A stretch of DNA of 28,251 nt. It comes from a virus. The notes beneath the pieces were generated by a model, which was not told where the DNA came from, did not search any database, and was given only the letters and a program-made list of their open reading frames with translations. This document shows, piece by piece, positions 9,956-19,088 of this stretch. The number at the start of each line of letters is the position of its first letter. Within the stretch, counting starts at the first letter, position 1. The position numbers and the translations under genes are program-made. The DNA is taken from IMG/VR virus record IMGVR_UViG_3300032285_002150, positions 1-28,251 of that record; one strand, written 5' to 3'.

Positions 9956-11552
9956 GAAGTCCGCGGCGTTTAAAGCGAAGAACGTAGAACACGCGATCAA
10001 GCAATACCCGAAAGAGGCACTGCTCGCACTGGATAGGCTCAATTGTGAAGAGAATCTCGTTGATTTCGTTGAGGGCGCTTGGAAATACATTGACCCTAAT
10101 CCTTACCGCGCCGGGTGGCATCTCCAGGCGATTGCGGAGCATCTTGAAGCGGTGGCTCGCGGGGAAATTAGGCGTCTCGTAATCAACATCCCGCCAAGAA
10201 CGTCGAAGTCCTCAATGGTCTCCGTCTGCTTTCCCGCGTGGTTGTGGTCACTTGACCCGACCGGGCCATTGGCGGGGCCACACGTCCAATTCCTGTTCGC
10301 GTCCTACGCGCAGACACTCTCCGTCCGTGATTCGATCAAGACACGCCGCCTGATTGAATCCCCCTGGTATCAGGAACGCTGGAGCCAAAAATATCAGATC
10401 ACGTCCGACCAGAATACGAAAATCCGTTTTGATAATAACAAAGGCGGATACCGCCTCGCGACATCCGTTGACGGCGCTCTGACGGGTGAAGGCGGATCAA
10501 TTATCGTGGTCGATGACCCGCATAACGCAAATGAAGTCGAGTCAGATCTCGTCCGTGGCGGGACACTTGAATGGTGGGATCAATCCATGTCCACCCGTCT
10601 CAACGACCCCAAGACAGGCGCGTACATCGTCATCATGCAGCGTCTCCATGAGGGTGATTTGACGGGACATATCTTGGAGAAAGACGTCGGGAACTGGACG
10701 CATCTTTGCCTTCCTATGCGGTTTGAATCAGACCGCAGATGTATCACGCCGTGGTTCATCGACGAACGCGAAGAAGGCGAACTCCTTGTTCCTGAACGCT
10801 TTGGGCCAAACGAAGTCTCGGAACTTGAGAGACGCCTCGGCCCGTTCGCAGCGGCTGGACAACTCCAGCAGCGCCCCCAGCCAAAAGGCGGCGGGATCAT
10901 CAAGCGCGAGTGGTGGCAACTCTGGGATGAGAAGATCTCCAGCCGGGAAGGTCTCCCGAAAACCGTTTTCCCGCCATTTGAATACGTCGTCGCGTCTTTG
11001 GATACCGCGTACACGACGAAACAAGAGAACGATTACTCCGCGATGACGATCTGGGGCATCTGGACAGATAAACAAATGAACCGCCGAATCATGATGATCT
11101 ACGCGTGGCAGGATCGTCTGGAATTTCCTGAACTCGTCGGGAAAGTCATGTCCCTCTGCAACAAATTCAAAGTGGATAAACTCTTGATCGAATCCAAGGC
11201 GGCTGGGATTTCCGTCGCGCAAGAACTCCGTCGACACCTCAATAAAGAGTCCTGGGGCATCCAACTCCTCGACCCGGGCAGGGGTGACAAAGTCGCTCGC
11301 GCATACGCGATCCAACACCTTTTCTCCGAAGGAATGATCTTCGCGCCAGATTTTGACTGGGCGGATAAAGTCATCTCACAAGCGGAATCTTTTCCTAAAT
11401 CAACACATGATGACCTCGTTGACAGCATGACACAGGCATTAACTCATCTTCGTGTGATCGGATTCGCAGAAAAACCGACAGAAGTCCTTTCCGAAAAGTT
11501 TGATAGTATGTTATACAAGTCGAACGCGTCGCAACCTCTTTACCCGGTGTAA
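9948..11552 (+). CDS. terL: Terminase large subunit (packaging ATPase-nuclease)
   Basis: A 534-residue DNA-packaging motor and headful/cos nuclease. The ATPase part has the Walker A-like loop PPRTSKS (P82-S88) and Walker B IIVVDDPHN (about 185-193), followed by VIMQRLHEGDLTG, a coupling motif. The RNase H-like nuclease has the three acidic positions SLDTAY (D352), LLIESK (E415) and THDDLVD (D488/D489). The pattern matches the Terminase_6/TIGR01630-type large subunits. The start ATG 9948 overlaps the small subunit's end; ATG 9915 in frame would add 11 residues and is less likely. The full gene is intact. It docks on the portal, whose gene follows 3 bases later. Confidence 0.94.
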   Translation: MNEKSAAFKAKNVEHAIKQYPKEALLALDRLNCEENLVDFVEGAWKYIDPNPYRAGWHLQAIAEHLEAVARGEIRRLVINIPPRTSKSSMVSVCFPAWLWSLDPTGPLAGPHVQFLFASYAQTLSVRDSIKTRRLIESPWYQERWSQKYQITSDQNTKIRFDNNKGGYRLATSVDGALTGEGGSIIVVDDPHNANEVESDLVRGGTLEWWDQSMSTRLNDPKTGAYIVIMQRLHEGDLTGHILEKDVGNWTHLCLPMRFESDRRCITPWFIDEREEGELLVPERFGPNEVSELERRLGPFAAAGQLQQRPQPKGGGIIKREWWQLWDEKISSREGLPKTVFPPFEYVVASLDTAYTTKQENDYSAMTIWGIWTDKQMNRRIMMIYAWQDRLEFPELVGKVMSLCNKFKVDKLLIESKAAGISVAQELRRHLNKESWGIQLLDPGRGDKVARAYAIQHLFSEGMIFAPDFDWADKVISQAESFPKSTHDDLVDSMTQALTHLRVIGFAEKPTEVLSEKFDSMLYKSNASQPLYPV

Positions 11553-11555
11553 CAT

Positions 11556-13697
11556 ATGGCACTCGCTCCAATGAACATCCGTCAGAACCCTTTTATGGGT
11601 ACTGAATATGGCAATCAAAACGATTTGGTTGTTGATGTCGCGACAGATGATCAATCAAATTCCACGTCAGTCGACCCCGATACGGGCGTCGTTAAGATTG
11701 AATTCCCAGACGGCTCCGTCACGATTAACCTTGGCGGCGGGCAAAAGAAAGCGAAAGAAGATCAGAAGTTTGACGATAATATCGCGAACGAACTCGACAG
11801 CGGGGCGTTAGGCCAGATCTCGTCTGAACTCTATCGTTTAATCCAACAAGACGACGAATCCCGCTCCAAACTCCTCCAGCAATATGTCGCGGGTCTTGAA
11901 CTCCTTGGGACTGAGATCCAAAAACCATCCTCTAACGCCTCAGACGGTTCGACCGCGGTCGAAGGACAAGCGACCGTTCGTAACCCACTCCTTTTGGAGG
12001 CGATCGTTCGATTCCAAGCGAATGCGCGAGGCGAACTTCTTCCATCCGGCGGCCCCGTAAAAGTCCGCAATGACGGACTCTCAAGTCTTGTCTCCGACAT
12101 TGAGGCGGACGCGCTGGAAAAAGATTTTAACCATTATCTGACGGTCACCGCGAAGGAATATTATCCTGATACGGAGCGTATGCACTTCTCGCTCGCGTTT
12201 ATTGGGACGTCCTTCAAGAAAGTTTATTACTGCCCATTGCGCCGCCGCCCCGTGTCCGAATTCGTCGACATTCGTGACGTCATTATCTCTGACGCGGAAA
12301 CGTCCGCGCAGACCGCGCAACGCGTGACGCACGTCATCAAGATGGCTCCAAGCGTCCTGAAAAGAATGCAGTTGCTGGGCGTTTACAGGAACGTCGCTCT
12401 CTCCGCGACATCCTCGCCTAAAAAGAACGTTGCGGAAGAAAAAATCGACCAAATGTCGGGCGTGATCCCGAATTCGACCTCCATGATGGAGACGGAAACA
12501 AGAGAAATTTGGGAATGTTATTGCGAACTCGATATCCCCGGCTTTGAACATGAGGACGATCAAGGACCAACGGGCCTGAAACTCCCTTACCGCGTCACGA
12601 TGGACAAAAACTCTCAGGAAATCCTTGAGATCCGTCGCTGGTGGCGGGAGGACGATCCTCAATACATGAGACGCCATGTTTTCGTGGATTATATCTTCGT
12701 TCCCGGTTTTGGTTTCTATGGCCTGGGGTTTGTGCATCTTCTTGGCAATACGACAATGGCGCTCACCGCGGGGTGGCGTTTGTGCATTGACAACGGGATG
12801 TTCTCGAACTTCCCCGGATTCTTGTACGCGAAGCAAGCGGGCCGCCAGAACACGAACGAATTCCGCGTACCGCCAGGCGGCGGTATGCCGATTGAGACAA
12901 ACGGGCAGCCAATCAACAGCGTGGTCATGCCCCTTCCGTATAAATCAGTGGACGCGGGGTTCCTGAACCTTCTCCAAATGATTGAGCAAAACGGTCAACG
13001 CATGGCGGCGACGACAGAAGCGAACGTCGGTGAAGGCAATACGGAAGCGCCAGTCGGGACGACGATCGCACTGATCGAACAAGCGCAGAAAGTCATGTCC
13101 GCGGTTCACAAACGCATGCATGCGGCACAAGCGGTCGAGTTTCAGCTTCTTAAAGAATTGTTTAAAGAAAGCCCTGAAAGTTTCTGGGAAAACAACGTTT
13201 ATCCCGCGCATCAATGGACGCCGGAAACGCTTATCTCTTCTTTGAATAACATCAATTTGGTTCCCGTCGCGGACCCGAATACGCCAAGCCAATCTGCGAG
13301 AATCCAGAAGGCGATGGCGATCAAGCAGATGCAATCTGCGAACCCCGCACTTTACGACGCCCGTAAAGTAGACGAGCGAATTCTCACCATGCTTGGTGTC
13401 GAAGACGCGCAATCACTTTTTGCACCACCCGCACCTCCATCGCAGCAACCTGACCCAATGACGATGATGGCGCAAGCGAAGATGATTGATAGCCAAGCGC
13501 GAATGGCTGACGTTGAAGTCAAAAAGACAGTTGCCGCTTCTGATGCCCAGAACCATGCGGCTGATCGCGAAAGCAAGGAACGTATCGCGATGTTGCAACT
13601 CGCGAGCAAAATTGCTGTTCACCCTGAAAGCGCTGATGAAGCGCAACAGTTTATCAAACCCGACATTCAGGGTCTTATCAACAACCCCAATGTCTAA
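11556..13697 (+). CDS. Portal protein (P22-like family)
   Basis: A 713-residue protein that forms the dodecameric DNA channel at one capsid vertex. Recognisable are the wing/stem region DFNHYLTVTAKEYYPDTERMHFSLAFIGTSFKKVYYCPLRRRP (about 190-230), the segment VDIRDVIISDAETSAQTAQRVTHVIKM and a C-terminal part with long helices (QSARIQKAMAIKQMQ...). The size (about 700 residues) fits P22 gp1-type portals of short-tailed phages. It lies directly after the large terminase. The N-terminal 60 residues are acidic and probably flexible (VVDVATDDQSNSTSVDPDTG). The Ala/Gln-rich C-terminal helix (about 635-690) could be a barrel domain that projects into the capsid. Confidence 0.9.
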   Translation: MALAPMNIRQNPFMGTEYGNQNDLVVDVATDDQSNSTSVDPDTGVVKIEFPDGSVTINLGGGQKKAKEDQKFDDNIANELDSGALGQISSELYRLIQQDDESRSKLLQQYVAGLELLGTEIQKPSSNASDGSTAVEGQATVRNPLLLEAIVRFQANARGELLPSGGPVKVRNDGLSSLVSDIEADALEKDFNHYLTVTAKEYYPDTERMHFSLAFIGTSFKKVYYCPLRRRPVSEFVDIRDVIISDAETSAQTAQRVTHVIKMAPSVLKRMQLLGVYRNVALSATSSPKKNVAEEKIDQMSGVIPNSTSMMETETREIWECYCELDIPGFEHEDDQGPTGLKLPYRVTMDKNSQEILEIRRWWREDDPQYMRRHVFVDYIFVPGFGFYGLGFVHLLGNTTMALTAGWRLCIDNGMFSNFPGFLYAKQAGRQNTNEFRVPPGGGMPIETNGQPINSVVMPLPYKSVDAGFLNLLQMIEQNGQRMAATTEANVGEGNTEAPVGTTIALIEQAQKVMSAVHKRMHAAQAVEFQLLKELFKESPESFWENNVYPAHQWTPETLISSLNNINLVPVADPNTPSQSARIQKAMAIKQMQSANPALYDARKVDERILTMLGVEDAQSLFAPPAPPSQQPDPMTMMAQAKMIDSQARMADVEVKKTVAASDAQNHAADRESKERIAMLQLASKIAVHPESADEAQQFIKPDIQGLINNPNV

Positions 13698-13719
13698 TTA
13701 ATCTTTACGGAGAACTCTT

Positions 13720-16700
13720 ATGTCCAATTGGAAAAAAGAGGCGAAAGCGGCATCAGAAGCAAAATTGAACCGCATGGGCCTCAATAAAAAGACCGAGAAA
13801 ACGCCAACGTTTGATGGCGTACACGCGTGGGATGGCCTTGAAGGTCTTGATTCCGGCCATGCTGGCAAGATGCCCGTAAAGAAATCGCGCTTTAAGCGCG
13901 GCGGCAAAGTCAAGCATATGGCGGCTGAAGGCGGCGCGTCGAACAAGCATCTCGGGAAAGCCCCGCGCTCCAAGAAAGCGCATGGCGGCGTCCCTCCAAT
14001 GGAATTTTATGAAAAGAAGAAATTCTCGACGCCTTACGTCAAGGGCGGCGGTCAAGGAACCGCGAACGAATATAAAGACGACAATCCTCGCGTTTATCAG
14101 CAAAGCGGTGGCATTGAACGCACCGCGATGGACCGCCTGAAAGAAAACGTTGGTCTTGTTCCGGAACAAAAGAAGGGTGGCCGCATCAAGAAATTGTCGG
14201 GCGGCGCTCTCGCACGTTACCGTGAGAAAGCGGGCGAAGATCTTCAAAATCAAAAGAAGTCAAAAGATCGCATGAACCTCGCGAATATGAAATCCATGAT
14301 GTATGGCGAGCCAAATCGTCCGTATCATCCTCGCGACATCATGGAAACGGAAAAGCGTATGTCACGTCGTGAACGCGGCATCCGTATGGCGGCTGATAAG
14401 TTCTCAGGAAAAGCGAACGTCGGCCCATCAGAAGATGAGTACGCTCGCGGTGGGTTCGCCGCCAGCAATCCAGCGGCCCGCAAAGCGATGGCAGCGAAAA
14501 TCGCGTATAAGAAAAAGGGCCAAACAGGTTTTGGCAACATCAATTACGGCATGCCAAAAGCAAAGGGCGGCAACGTCGGACACGAAGACATCGCTGAAGA
14601 TCGCAAGTTGATCCGTCAGGAAGTCAAAGAATCAGCGTTGAAAAACCGCGCTCGCAAAGGGGGCGGCGGAGAAACGCCTTATAATGGGCCAACTCATTCT
14701 TTTGATCTTGAAATGTCTGGAGGGGGCGAAAAAGCAATTCAAACTTTGGGCGGCCAAGAATCAGATTTTGAAGCCGCGTTGAATAAATGGCTCAATCTTG
14801 CGAAAAAAGCAGGATGGGAAGGCGTCAACGTTAAAAATATGCGGACATCTTATCCCGGAAGCAGCGCCGGGTTGATGAACAAAGGTGGCCGCGCAAAGAA
14901 AGCGGACGGCGGGTCGCTTCGCGACCAATTCAATCAAGCGTTCCGTGATGCTCGCAATTCTGGCGAAAAGACGTTTGAGTGGAATGGCAAACAATACACG
15001 ACGGAACTTTACAAACCAACGACTGGCCCATCGTTCCGTGGGCGTGGCCAAACTGTTCCTCAATATGGCCAAAAGCAAGTAAACAAAATGCCTGACGTTG
15101 ACGTTATGGGCAACGCAACTGGCATGAAGAAGGGCGGGCGTGCGCATCGCGAAGATGGCGGACGTTTGTCAAAAGATGAAATGGAAGCAAAGAAATTGAA
15201 TATTTCTTCGCGCAAAAACGACATGGATAGCGATTTCAAAGCGCGTGATTGGCAAAATATTCCAGAAGTTGATTCTAAATGGAAACAATCTGGTAAAGCC
15301 GCGACAAAATCGGTTAACAAAAAAATGTATCCGCGCGGGAAATATCATCCATCTGAATATGGTGAAATGGGCGAAAACCGTGCTGAAAATCCTATTTTGA
15401 AGGGACTCGCGGTAAATCGCGCTCTTGAAAAACAAATTGATATTGGCGGTTCTCGCACAAATCGTCCATCATTCAAAGGTTGGGCAAAAGAAACCAAAGA
15501 AAACCTTGGTTACAACGCAAAGGGCGGACGCATTCAACGTAAGTCCGGCGGTCGCACAAAGTCCAAAACCAACATCAACATCATCATGCCTCAAAATGGC
15601 GCTCCACAAGCACCACAAGGCGGCATGCCACAGGGAATTCCGCCGGAATTGATGGCGGCTCTTGCTGGTGGCGGTGGCGCTCCTGGAATGCCTCCTGCTG
15701 GCGCTGCTCCCGCAATCCCTCCAATGATGCCTCCTCCTGGCGGCATGCCTGGAATGGGTCCAGCGGGCGCTGGGCCTGGTCTTGGTGCGATGGGCGCGAT
15801 GGGTGGCGGCGGGCCGGGCATGTCCCCTCCTATGCCTCCTATGCGTAAGGCTGGCGGTCGTATCGCAAAGCAAGGCGGCGGCGCTCTTGGCGAGTCTGGT
15901 TTTGGCGATCGTGCTGATCAGGGCGGTCGTCCGCGTGGTTCGCAATTCCATCGCGGCCCTGCGGGCGTTGGTGATATGCCCAACCAAGGCGCAAGTTCAC
16001 CTGTCCGCGGTGGCGGGATGACAAAGCCAGTTCCGGTTGGTGGAAAAGGTCCAACGCCATACGACCCGGGTCAAATGAATAGTTTTGAACCGTGGCTTGG
16101 TGGCCAACCATCTCCTGGCGGCATGGGCGGTTATCCAATTCCTATGCGTCCACCGGGCGCGGAACAGCCAATGCCTATGGGTCCGGGATTCCCGGGCGGC
16201 CCTCCGCTTTTCCCTCCGGGGTTTGGCGGCAGATATGACACAATGCCTAATCCATTTATTGGGCAAATTGGCATGCAACCATCGCCGTTTGGCGGGCAAC
16301 CAATTTACCAAGGACCAGGTTCTCTTGGCCAAATTGGTGGGCAACCATTCCCAGCAGGAATGCCGCCTCAAGTACTTGGCATGCAACAAGGCCCATTTGC
16401 TTCAACGCAAGGTCCGCAAATGGGTTTTCAGCAACAAAACGCGACCCAGCAAGCGCAACCAATCCAGCAATCGCAACCAATGGCCCGTAAATCCGGCGGT
16501 CGTGCGATGCCTAAGTATCGCATGAAGAACGAAGGTTCCGGCAGCGGATACGGACGTTTGCAGAAGGCAGATATGCCGCCAGCAAACGGAACGGCTCCTG
16601 TTGAACGCGGAAGAGGCGGTCGTAACGGTCCTTATGGAATGAGCGGTGTAGAGCATGCGCTTTACGGAACTCAAGGCCGTAAGGGCGATACGCCACAATA

Positions 16701-16848
16701 TCCAAAAACGGATATCGCTCGCGCAGAAGGTTCTTACGCCGCGAAGAAGGGCCAAAAGTCTTCGGATAATCCTTATCCAAAGGACCACGAATTCCATGAA
16801 GCGTGGGGTAGTGGTTACGGAATTGAATCCGGTAAAAAAGGAAAGTAA
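13720..16848 (+). CDS. Large K-x-G-G-R repeat, Pro/Gly/Met-rich disordered protein, unknown
   Basis: A 1042-residue basic protein with no recognised domain. A short motif K-(K/R/A/S/N)-G-G-(R/K) recurs along it, for example at residues about 59 (KRGGKV), 151 (KKGGRIKK), 388 (KGGRAKK), 470 (KKGGRAHRE), 601 and 608 (KGGRIQRKSGGR), 710 (KAGGRI) and 924 (KSGGRAMP). Residues about 625-710 and 760-920 are Gly/Pro/Met/Gln-rich and surely disordered. The C-terminus is basic and ends in GKKGK. Proteins with similar GG-basic repeats occur in uncultured aquatic phages without a known role. It lies between portal and scaffold genes, so a virion or DNA-organising role is inferred. GGAG lies 8 bases before the ATG. 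The reading frame is intact throughout. Confidence 0.8.
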   Translation: MSNWKKEAKAASEAKLNRMGLNKKTEKTPTFDGVHAWDGLEGLDSGHAGKMPVKKSRFKRGGKVKHMAAEGGASNKHLGKAPRSKKAHGGVPPMEFYEKKKFSTPYVKGGGQGTANEYKDDNPRVYQQSGGIERTAMDRLKENVGLVPEQKKGGRIKKLSGGALARYREKAGEDLQNQKKSKDRMNLANMKSMMYGEPNRPYHPRDIMETEKRMSRRERGIRMAADKFSGKANVGPSEDEYARGGFAASNPAARKAMAAKIAYKKKGQTGFGNINYGMPKAKGGNVGHEDIAEDRKLIRQEVKESALKNRARKGGGGETPYNGPTHSFDLEMSGGGEKAIQTLGGQESDFEAALNKWLNLAKKAGWEGVNVKNMRTSYPGSSAGLMNKGGRAKKADGGSLRDQFNQAFRDARNSGEKTFEWNGKQYTTELYKPTTGPSFRGRGQTVPQYGQKQVNKMPDVDVMGNATGMKKGGRAHREDGGRLSKDEMEAKKLNISSRKNDMDSDFKARDWQNIPEVDSKWKQSGKAATKSVNKKMYPRGKYHPSEYGEMGENRAENPILKGLAVNRALEKQIDIGGSRTNRPSFKGWAKETKENLGYNAKGGRIQRKSGGRTKSKTNINIIMPQNGAPQAPQGGMPQGIPPELMAALAGGGGAPGMPPAGAAPAIPPMMPPPGGMPGMGPAGAGPGLGAMGAMGGGGPGMSPPMPPMRKAGGRIAKQGGGALGESGFGDRADQGGRPRGSQFHRGPAGVGDMPNQGASSPVRGGGMTKPVPVGGKGPTPYDPGQMNSFEPWLGGQPSPGGMGGYPIPMRPPGAEQPMPMGPGFPGGPPLFPPGFGGRYDTMPNPFIGQIGMQPSPFGGQPIYQGPGSLGQIGGQPFPAGMPPQVLGMQQGPFASTQGPQMGFQQQNATQQAQPIQQSQPMARKSGGRAMPKYRMKNEGSGSGYGRLQKADMPPANGTAPVERGRGGRNGPYGMSGVEHALYGTQGRKGDTPQYPKTDIARAEGSYAAKKGQKSSDNPYPKDHEFHEAWGSGYGIESGKKGK

Positions 16849-17061
16849 GTGGCATCACTTGATCTCTATTTTCTTCGACAACTCGAAGAAAGGTTAGAAG
16901 AGGAAAAGCGCGGTCGTTCAGAAGCACTTCTGAACGGCCTCGCAGCAAACTTTGAGGAGTACAAACAACACATCGGTTACATCCAAGGCATCCGTGATGC
17001 CATTATCTGGGCGAAAGAGATCAACGATAGGTTGATCGGCAAAGACGAAAAAGCGAGATAA
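16849..17061 (+). CDS. Small coiled-coil protein, GTG start
   Basis: A 70-residue mostly helical protein: LYFLRQLEERLEEEKRGRSEALLNGLAANFEEYKQHIGYIQGIRDAIIWAKEINDRLI, with heptad-like leucines. No family is recognised. It starts with GTG immediately after the previous stop codon, helped by AAAGGA at 16838-16843, and ends just before the GroES-like gene. Small helical proteins at this place in the head operon may be assembly chaperones or head-completion parts; this is inference. It is likely coupled to the upstream gene by the adjacent stop and start. Confidence 0.72.
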   Translation: MASLDLYFLRQLEERLEEEKRGRSEALLNGLAANFEEYKQHIGYIQGIRDAIIWAKEINDRLIGKDEKAR

Positions 17062-17063
17062 TT

Positions 17064-17462
17064 ATGAAAACTTCCAGCATGAAGATGATCCATGTCACCG
17101 ACCCGGTGCAGGATTTGAAAAAGGCCGTTGGCGATCTGTCAGATATTAAGATCTACAACAATTGGGTTCTCTGCGCGGTTTATAAACGTCCTGAACGTAC
17201 AGCGTCAGGTCTTTATCTTGCCGACACGACGCGCAAAGAAGACGAATATCAAGGAAAAGTCGGACTCGTAATCAAAAAGGGACCGCTCGCATTTGTTGAC
17301 GACGACAAAACGTCCTTCAATGGGCAGGATGTTGAACTTGACGAGTGGGTTGTATTCCGTGCGTCAGATGGTTGGGCGTTGAACGTTAACGGTGTGCTTT
17401 GCCGCATGCTGCAAGACGTCCAAATCCGCCTTGTCGTGCCGTCTCCAGACGTCGTTTATTGA
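17064..17462 (+). CDS. GroES-like co-chaperonin (Cpn10 family)
   Basis: A 132-residue protein of the Cpn10 type. The family's beta-barrel pattern is visible: KIYNNWVLCAVYKRPERTASGLYLADTTRKEDEYQGKVGLVIKKGP (about 28-73, including the mobile-loop region), then DVELDEWVVFRASDGWALNVNGVLCRMLQDVQIRLVV. Some phages carry their own co-chaperonin (T4 gp31, for example) that works with host GroEL to fold the capsid protein. Here it sits in the head operon before the scaffold and capsid genes, which fits that role. The protein is longer than bacterial GroES (about 95 residues) and carries an N-terminal extension. No GroEL gene is in the window. Confidence 0.82.
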   Translation: MKTSSMKMIHVTDPVQDLKKAVGDLSDIKIYNNWVLCAVYKRPERTASGLYLADTTRKEDEYQGKVGLVIKKGPLAFVDDDKTSFNGQDVELDEWVVFRASDGWALNVNGVLCRMLQDVQIRLVVPSPDVVY

Positions 17463-17472
17463 GGAGGAATGA

Positions 17473-18447
17473 ATGGAAACGCAAGAATCGCGAACAATTA
17501 CGCTTGAACAAGCGCCTAAAACCGTTCAAGTCGACCCTGAATTTGATTTTGGTCAGGATATGACTGAAAAATCAACGAAAACTGAGGCAAAACTTCAGGA
17601 AACTCATCAAGAAGAACCAAATGGCGTTGAAATTCTTCGCCAACAATTGGCTCAAAAGCAGCAAGAAGCGGAAGAGATGCGTAAAGCACGCATCGAAGCG
17701 GAGAATCTGGCTCGTCAACGCGAGTTTGAAGCGAAAAACGCTGTCGTTTATGCTCAAGACAGTCAAATGACGGCCTTTGACAACGCCATTTCGGGCTTTG
17801 AGCGCGATGGTGAAATGCTCGAAGAGCGTTACGCGGCTGCTTTGGAGCGTGGTGAGTATCAGGCGGCGGCGAAAATCCAACGCGAGATGTCAAAAATCGA
17901 GTCAAAACTCGAATTTTTGAACAAAGGCAAGTATGATCTTCAGGAAAAACTTGAAGTTCACCGCCAATCACTCACTCCTCCAGAGCGTATTGAGTATGAA
18001 GGGCCACAAGATCCGGTTGAATCATACATTCAGAACCTTGCGCCCGTCGCGCAGAACTGGATTCGTCAACATCCAGAGGTTGTGACGGATAATTCGCTCC
18101 GGAATTTGATGACAGGCGCTCATTATGAGGCGGTTGGGCTTGGGTTGCAGCCAAATTCGGCTGAATACTTTGGCCATATCGAATCAAAACTTGGATACGG
18201 CAATGGCGGAGAACCTGAAATGACCCGTACAGAGCCAACTCCTCAACTTCGCAGCCAGGGACGCGCTCCAATGACGTCTGCCCCTGTCTCTCGTTCCGCG
18301 AGTCCAACGTTTTCCCGAAATGGGAACCGGATGAGCGTTACTTTGACCCCCGCAATGCGCGAAGCAGCCGAAATCGCTGGCATGTCAGAAGAGGAATATG
18401 CCACCGAAATGGTTCGTCTCGCTAACCAAGGAAAGATCAAGCTGTGA
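17473..18447 (+). CDS. Scaffold-like coiled-coil head assembly protein
   Basis: A 324-residue acidic protein. Residues about 50-160 are a long heptad-rich helix (RQQLAQKQQEAEEMRKARI...FERDGEMLEERYAAALERGEYQAAAKIQREMSKIESKLEFL). A folded part follows (DPVESYIQNLAPVAQNWIRQHPEVV, about 183-210; LMTGAHYEAVGLGLQ), then a proline/serine-rich linker, and a C-terminal helix TPAMREAAEIAGMSEEEYATEMVRLANQ like small bacterial helix-loop-helix regions. The position between portal and capsid and the elongated helical build fit a scaffolding protein; no protease is seen nearby. A strong GAGGAGG lies before the ATG. The stop overlaps the next gene's GTG. Confidence 0.72.
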   Translation: METQESRTITLEQAPKTVQVDPEFDFGQDMTEKSTKTEAKLQETHQEEPNGVEILRQQLAQKQQEAEEMRKARIEAENLARQREFEAKNAVVYAQDSQMTAFDNAISGFERDGEMLEERYAAALERGEYQAAAKIQREMSKIESKLEFLNKGKYDLQEKLEVHRQSLTPPERIEYEGPQDPVESYIQNLAPVAQNWIRQHPEVVTDNSLRNLMTGAHYEAVGLGLQPNSAEYFGHIESKLGYGNGGEPEMTRTEPTPQLRSQGRAPMTSAPVSRSASPTFSRNGNRMSVTLTPAMREAAEIAGMSEEEYATEMVRLANQGKIKL

Positions 18448-19016
18448 GCAACGTAAAAACAACACGCGGCCCTGCCCGCATCTCCCGCCCATCAGAAGTT
18501 CCTGATGATGAGTTTGAAATGGATACAGGAGTTGTCGAAACGGCGGCTCCCAAGCCAGCGGTTCGTGGAATTCGTGAAGCGTCGATCCGCGCTGAACAAC
18601 TTCGTCGCAAGATGGAGGAAGATGGCGGCAATTCTGACGTCCATGACGATTTTTATATTGATCCCCGTAAAATTCCGGAAGGATGGGATTACAATTGGAA
18701 GCGTCACACGGTCGCGAACATGCCAGATCCTGCTTATGAAACTGAATTGCTTCAGGCGGGCTGGGAAACGGTTGACGCGTCCCGCCATCCAGACATGGTT
18801 CCGCCAGGATACAAAGGACCAATTATCCGCAAGGGCATGATCCTTATGGAACGTCCAAAAGAAATCAGCGACATGGCGAAAGACCGTGAAAACCGTAACG
18901 CTCGCGAACTTGTTTATAACAAGGAACGCGAACTTGGGATCGCGCCAAAAGGCACGTTTAATCGTGATGGCGGCGTGAAAAAATCTTACAGCCCTATGGA
19001 TATTCCTAGGACTTGA
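18444..19016 (+). CDS. Conserved head-region protein, unknown
   Basis: A 190-residue protein. The N-terminal third is basic and disordered (TTRGPARISRPSEVPDDEF). A conserved core follows: DDFYIDPRKIPEGWDYNWKRHTV, then YETELLQAGWETVDASRHPDMVPPGYKGPIIRKGMILMERPKEISDMAKDRENRNAREL. Proteins of this pattern are frequent just before capsid genes in tailed phages and are listed as structural or hypothetical. GTG 18444 starts inside the upstream stop (GTGA), so it is coupled to the scaffold-like gene and may be made in lesser amount. A hairpin follows 9 bases after the stop. Confidence 0.75.
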   Translation: MSNVKTTRGPARISRPSEVPDDEFEMDTGVVETAAPKPAVRGIREASIRAEQLRRKMEEDGGNSDVHDDFYIDPRKIPEGWDYNWKRHTVANMPDPAYETELLQAGWETVDASRHPDMVPPGYKGPIIRKGMILMERPKEISDMAKDRENRNARELVYNKERELGIAPKGTFNRDGGVKKSYSPMDIPRT

Positions 19017-19024
19017 TTCTTGTT

Positions 19025-19048
19025 GAGGGGGAGTATATTCTCCCCCTC
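19025..19048 (+). terminator. GC-rich hairpin before the capsid block, weak terminator or processing site
   Basis: GAGGGGGAG (19025-19033) pairs perfectly with CTCCCCCTC (19040-19048) around a 6-base loop. No T-run follows, so it may stop only part of the transcripts or protect the mRNA end. It separates the assembly genes from the capsid genes, which are probably needed in far higher amount. Confidence 0.55.
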
Positions 19049-19059
19049 GTACATATTTG

Positions 19060-19088
19060 TTGCGTCACCTTTTGGTTTGACGTATACA
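19060..19088 (+). promoter_or_regulatory. Possible promoter before the decoration and capsid genes
   Basis: TTGCGT (19060-19065) and TATACA (19083-19088) are spaced by 17 bases. Only three and four of six bases agree with the sigma70 consensus, so the call is tentative. It lies about 90 bases before the decoration gene within a 164-base gap, just after the hairpin at 19025-19048. Confidence 0.3.

Noticed and set aside
9455-10090. 211-codon minus-strand open frame over the terminase start
   Set aside because: Antisense to terS/terL; no Shine-Dalgarno or family-like sequence.
12081-12836. 251-codon minus-strand open frame
   Set aside because: Antisense shadow of the portal gene; open because of codon bias in the real frame.
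15469-15987. Long minus-strand frame in the Gly/Pro-rich region of the 1042-residue gene
   Set aside because: Arg/Ala/His-rich low-complexity shadow of the GGC/CCT repeats of the coding strand.
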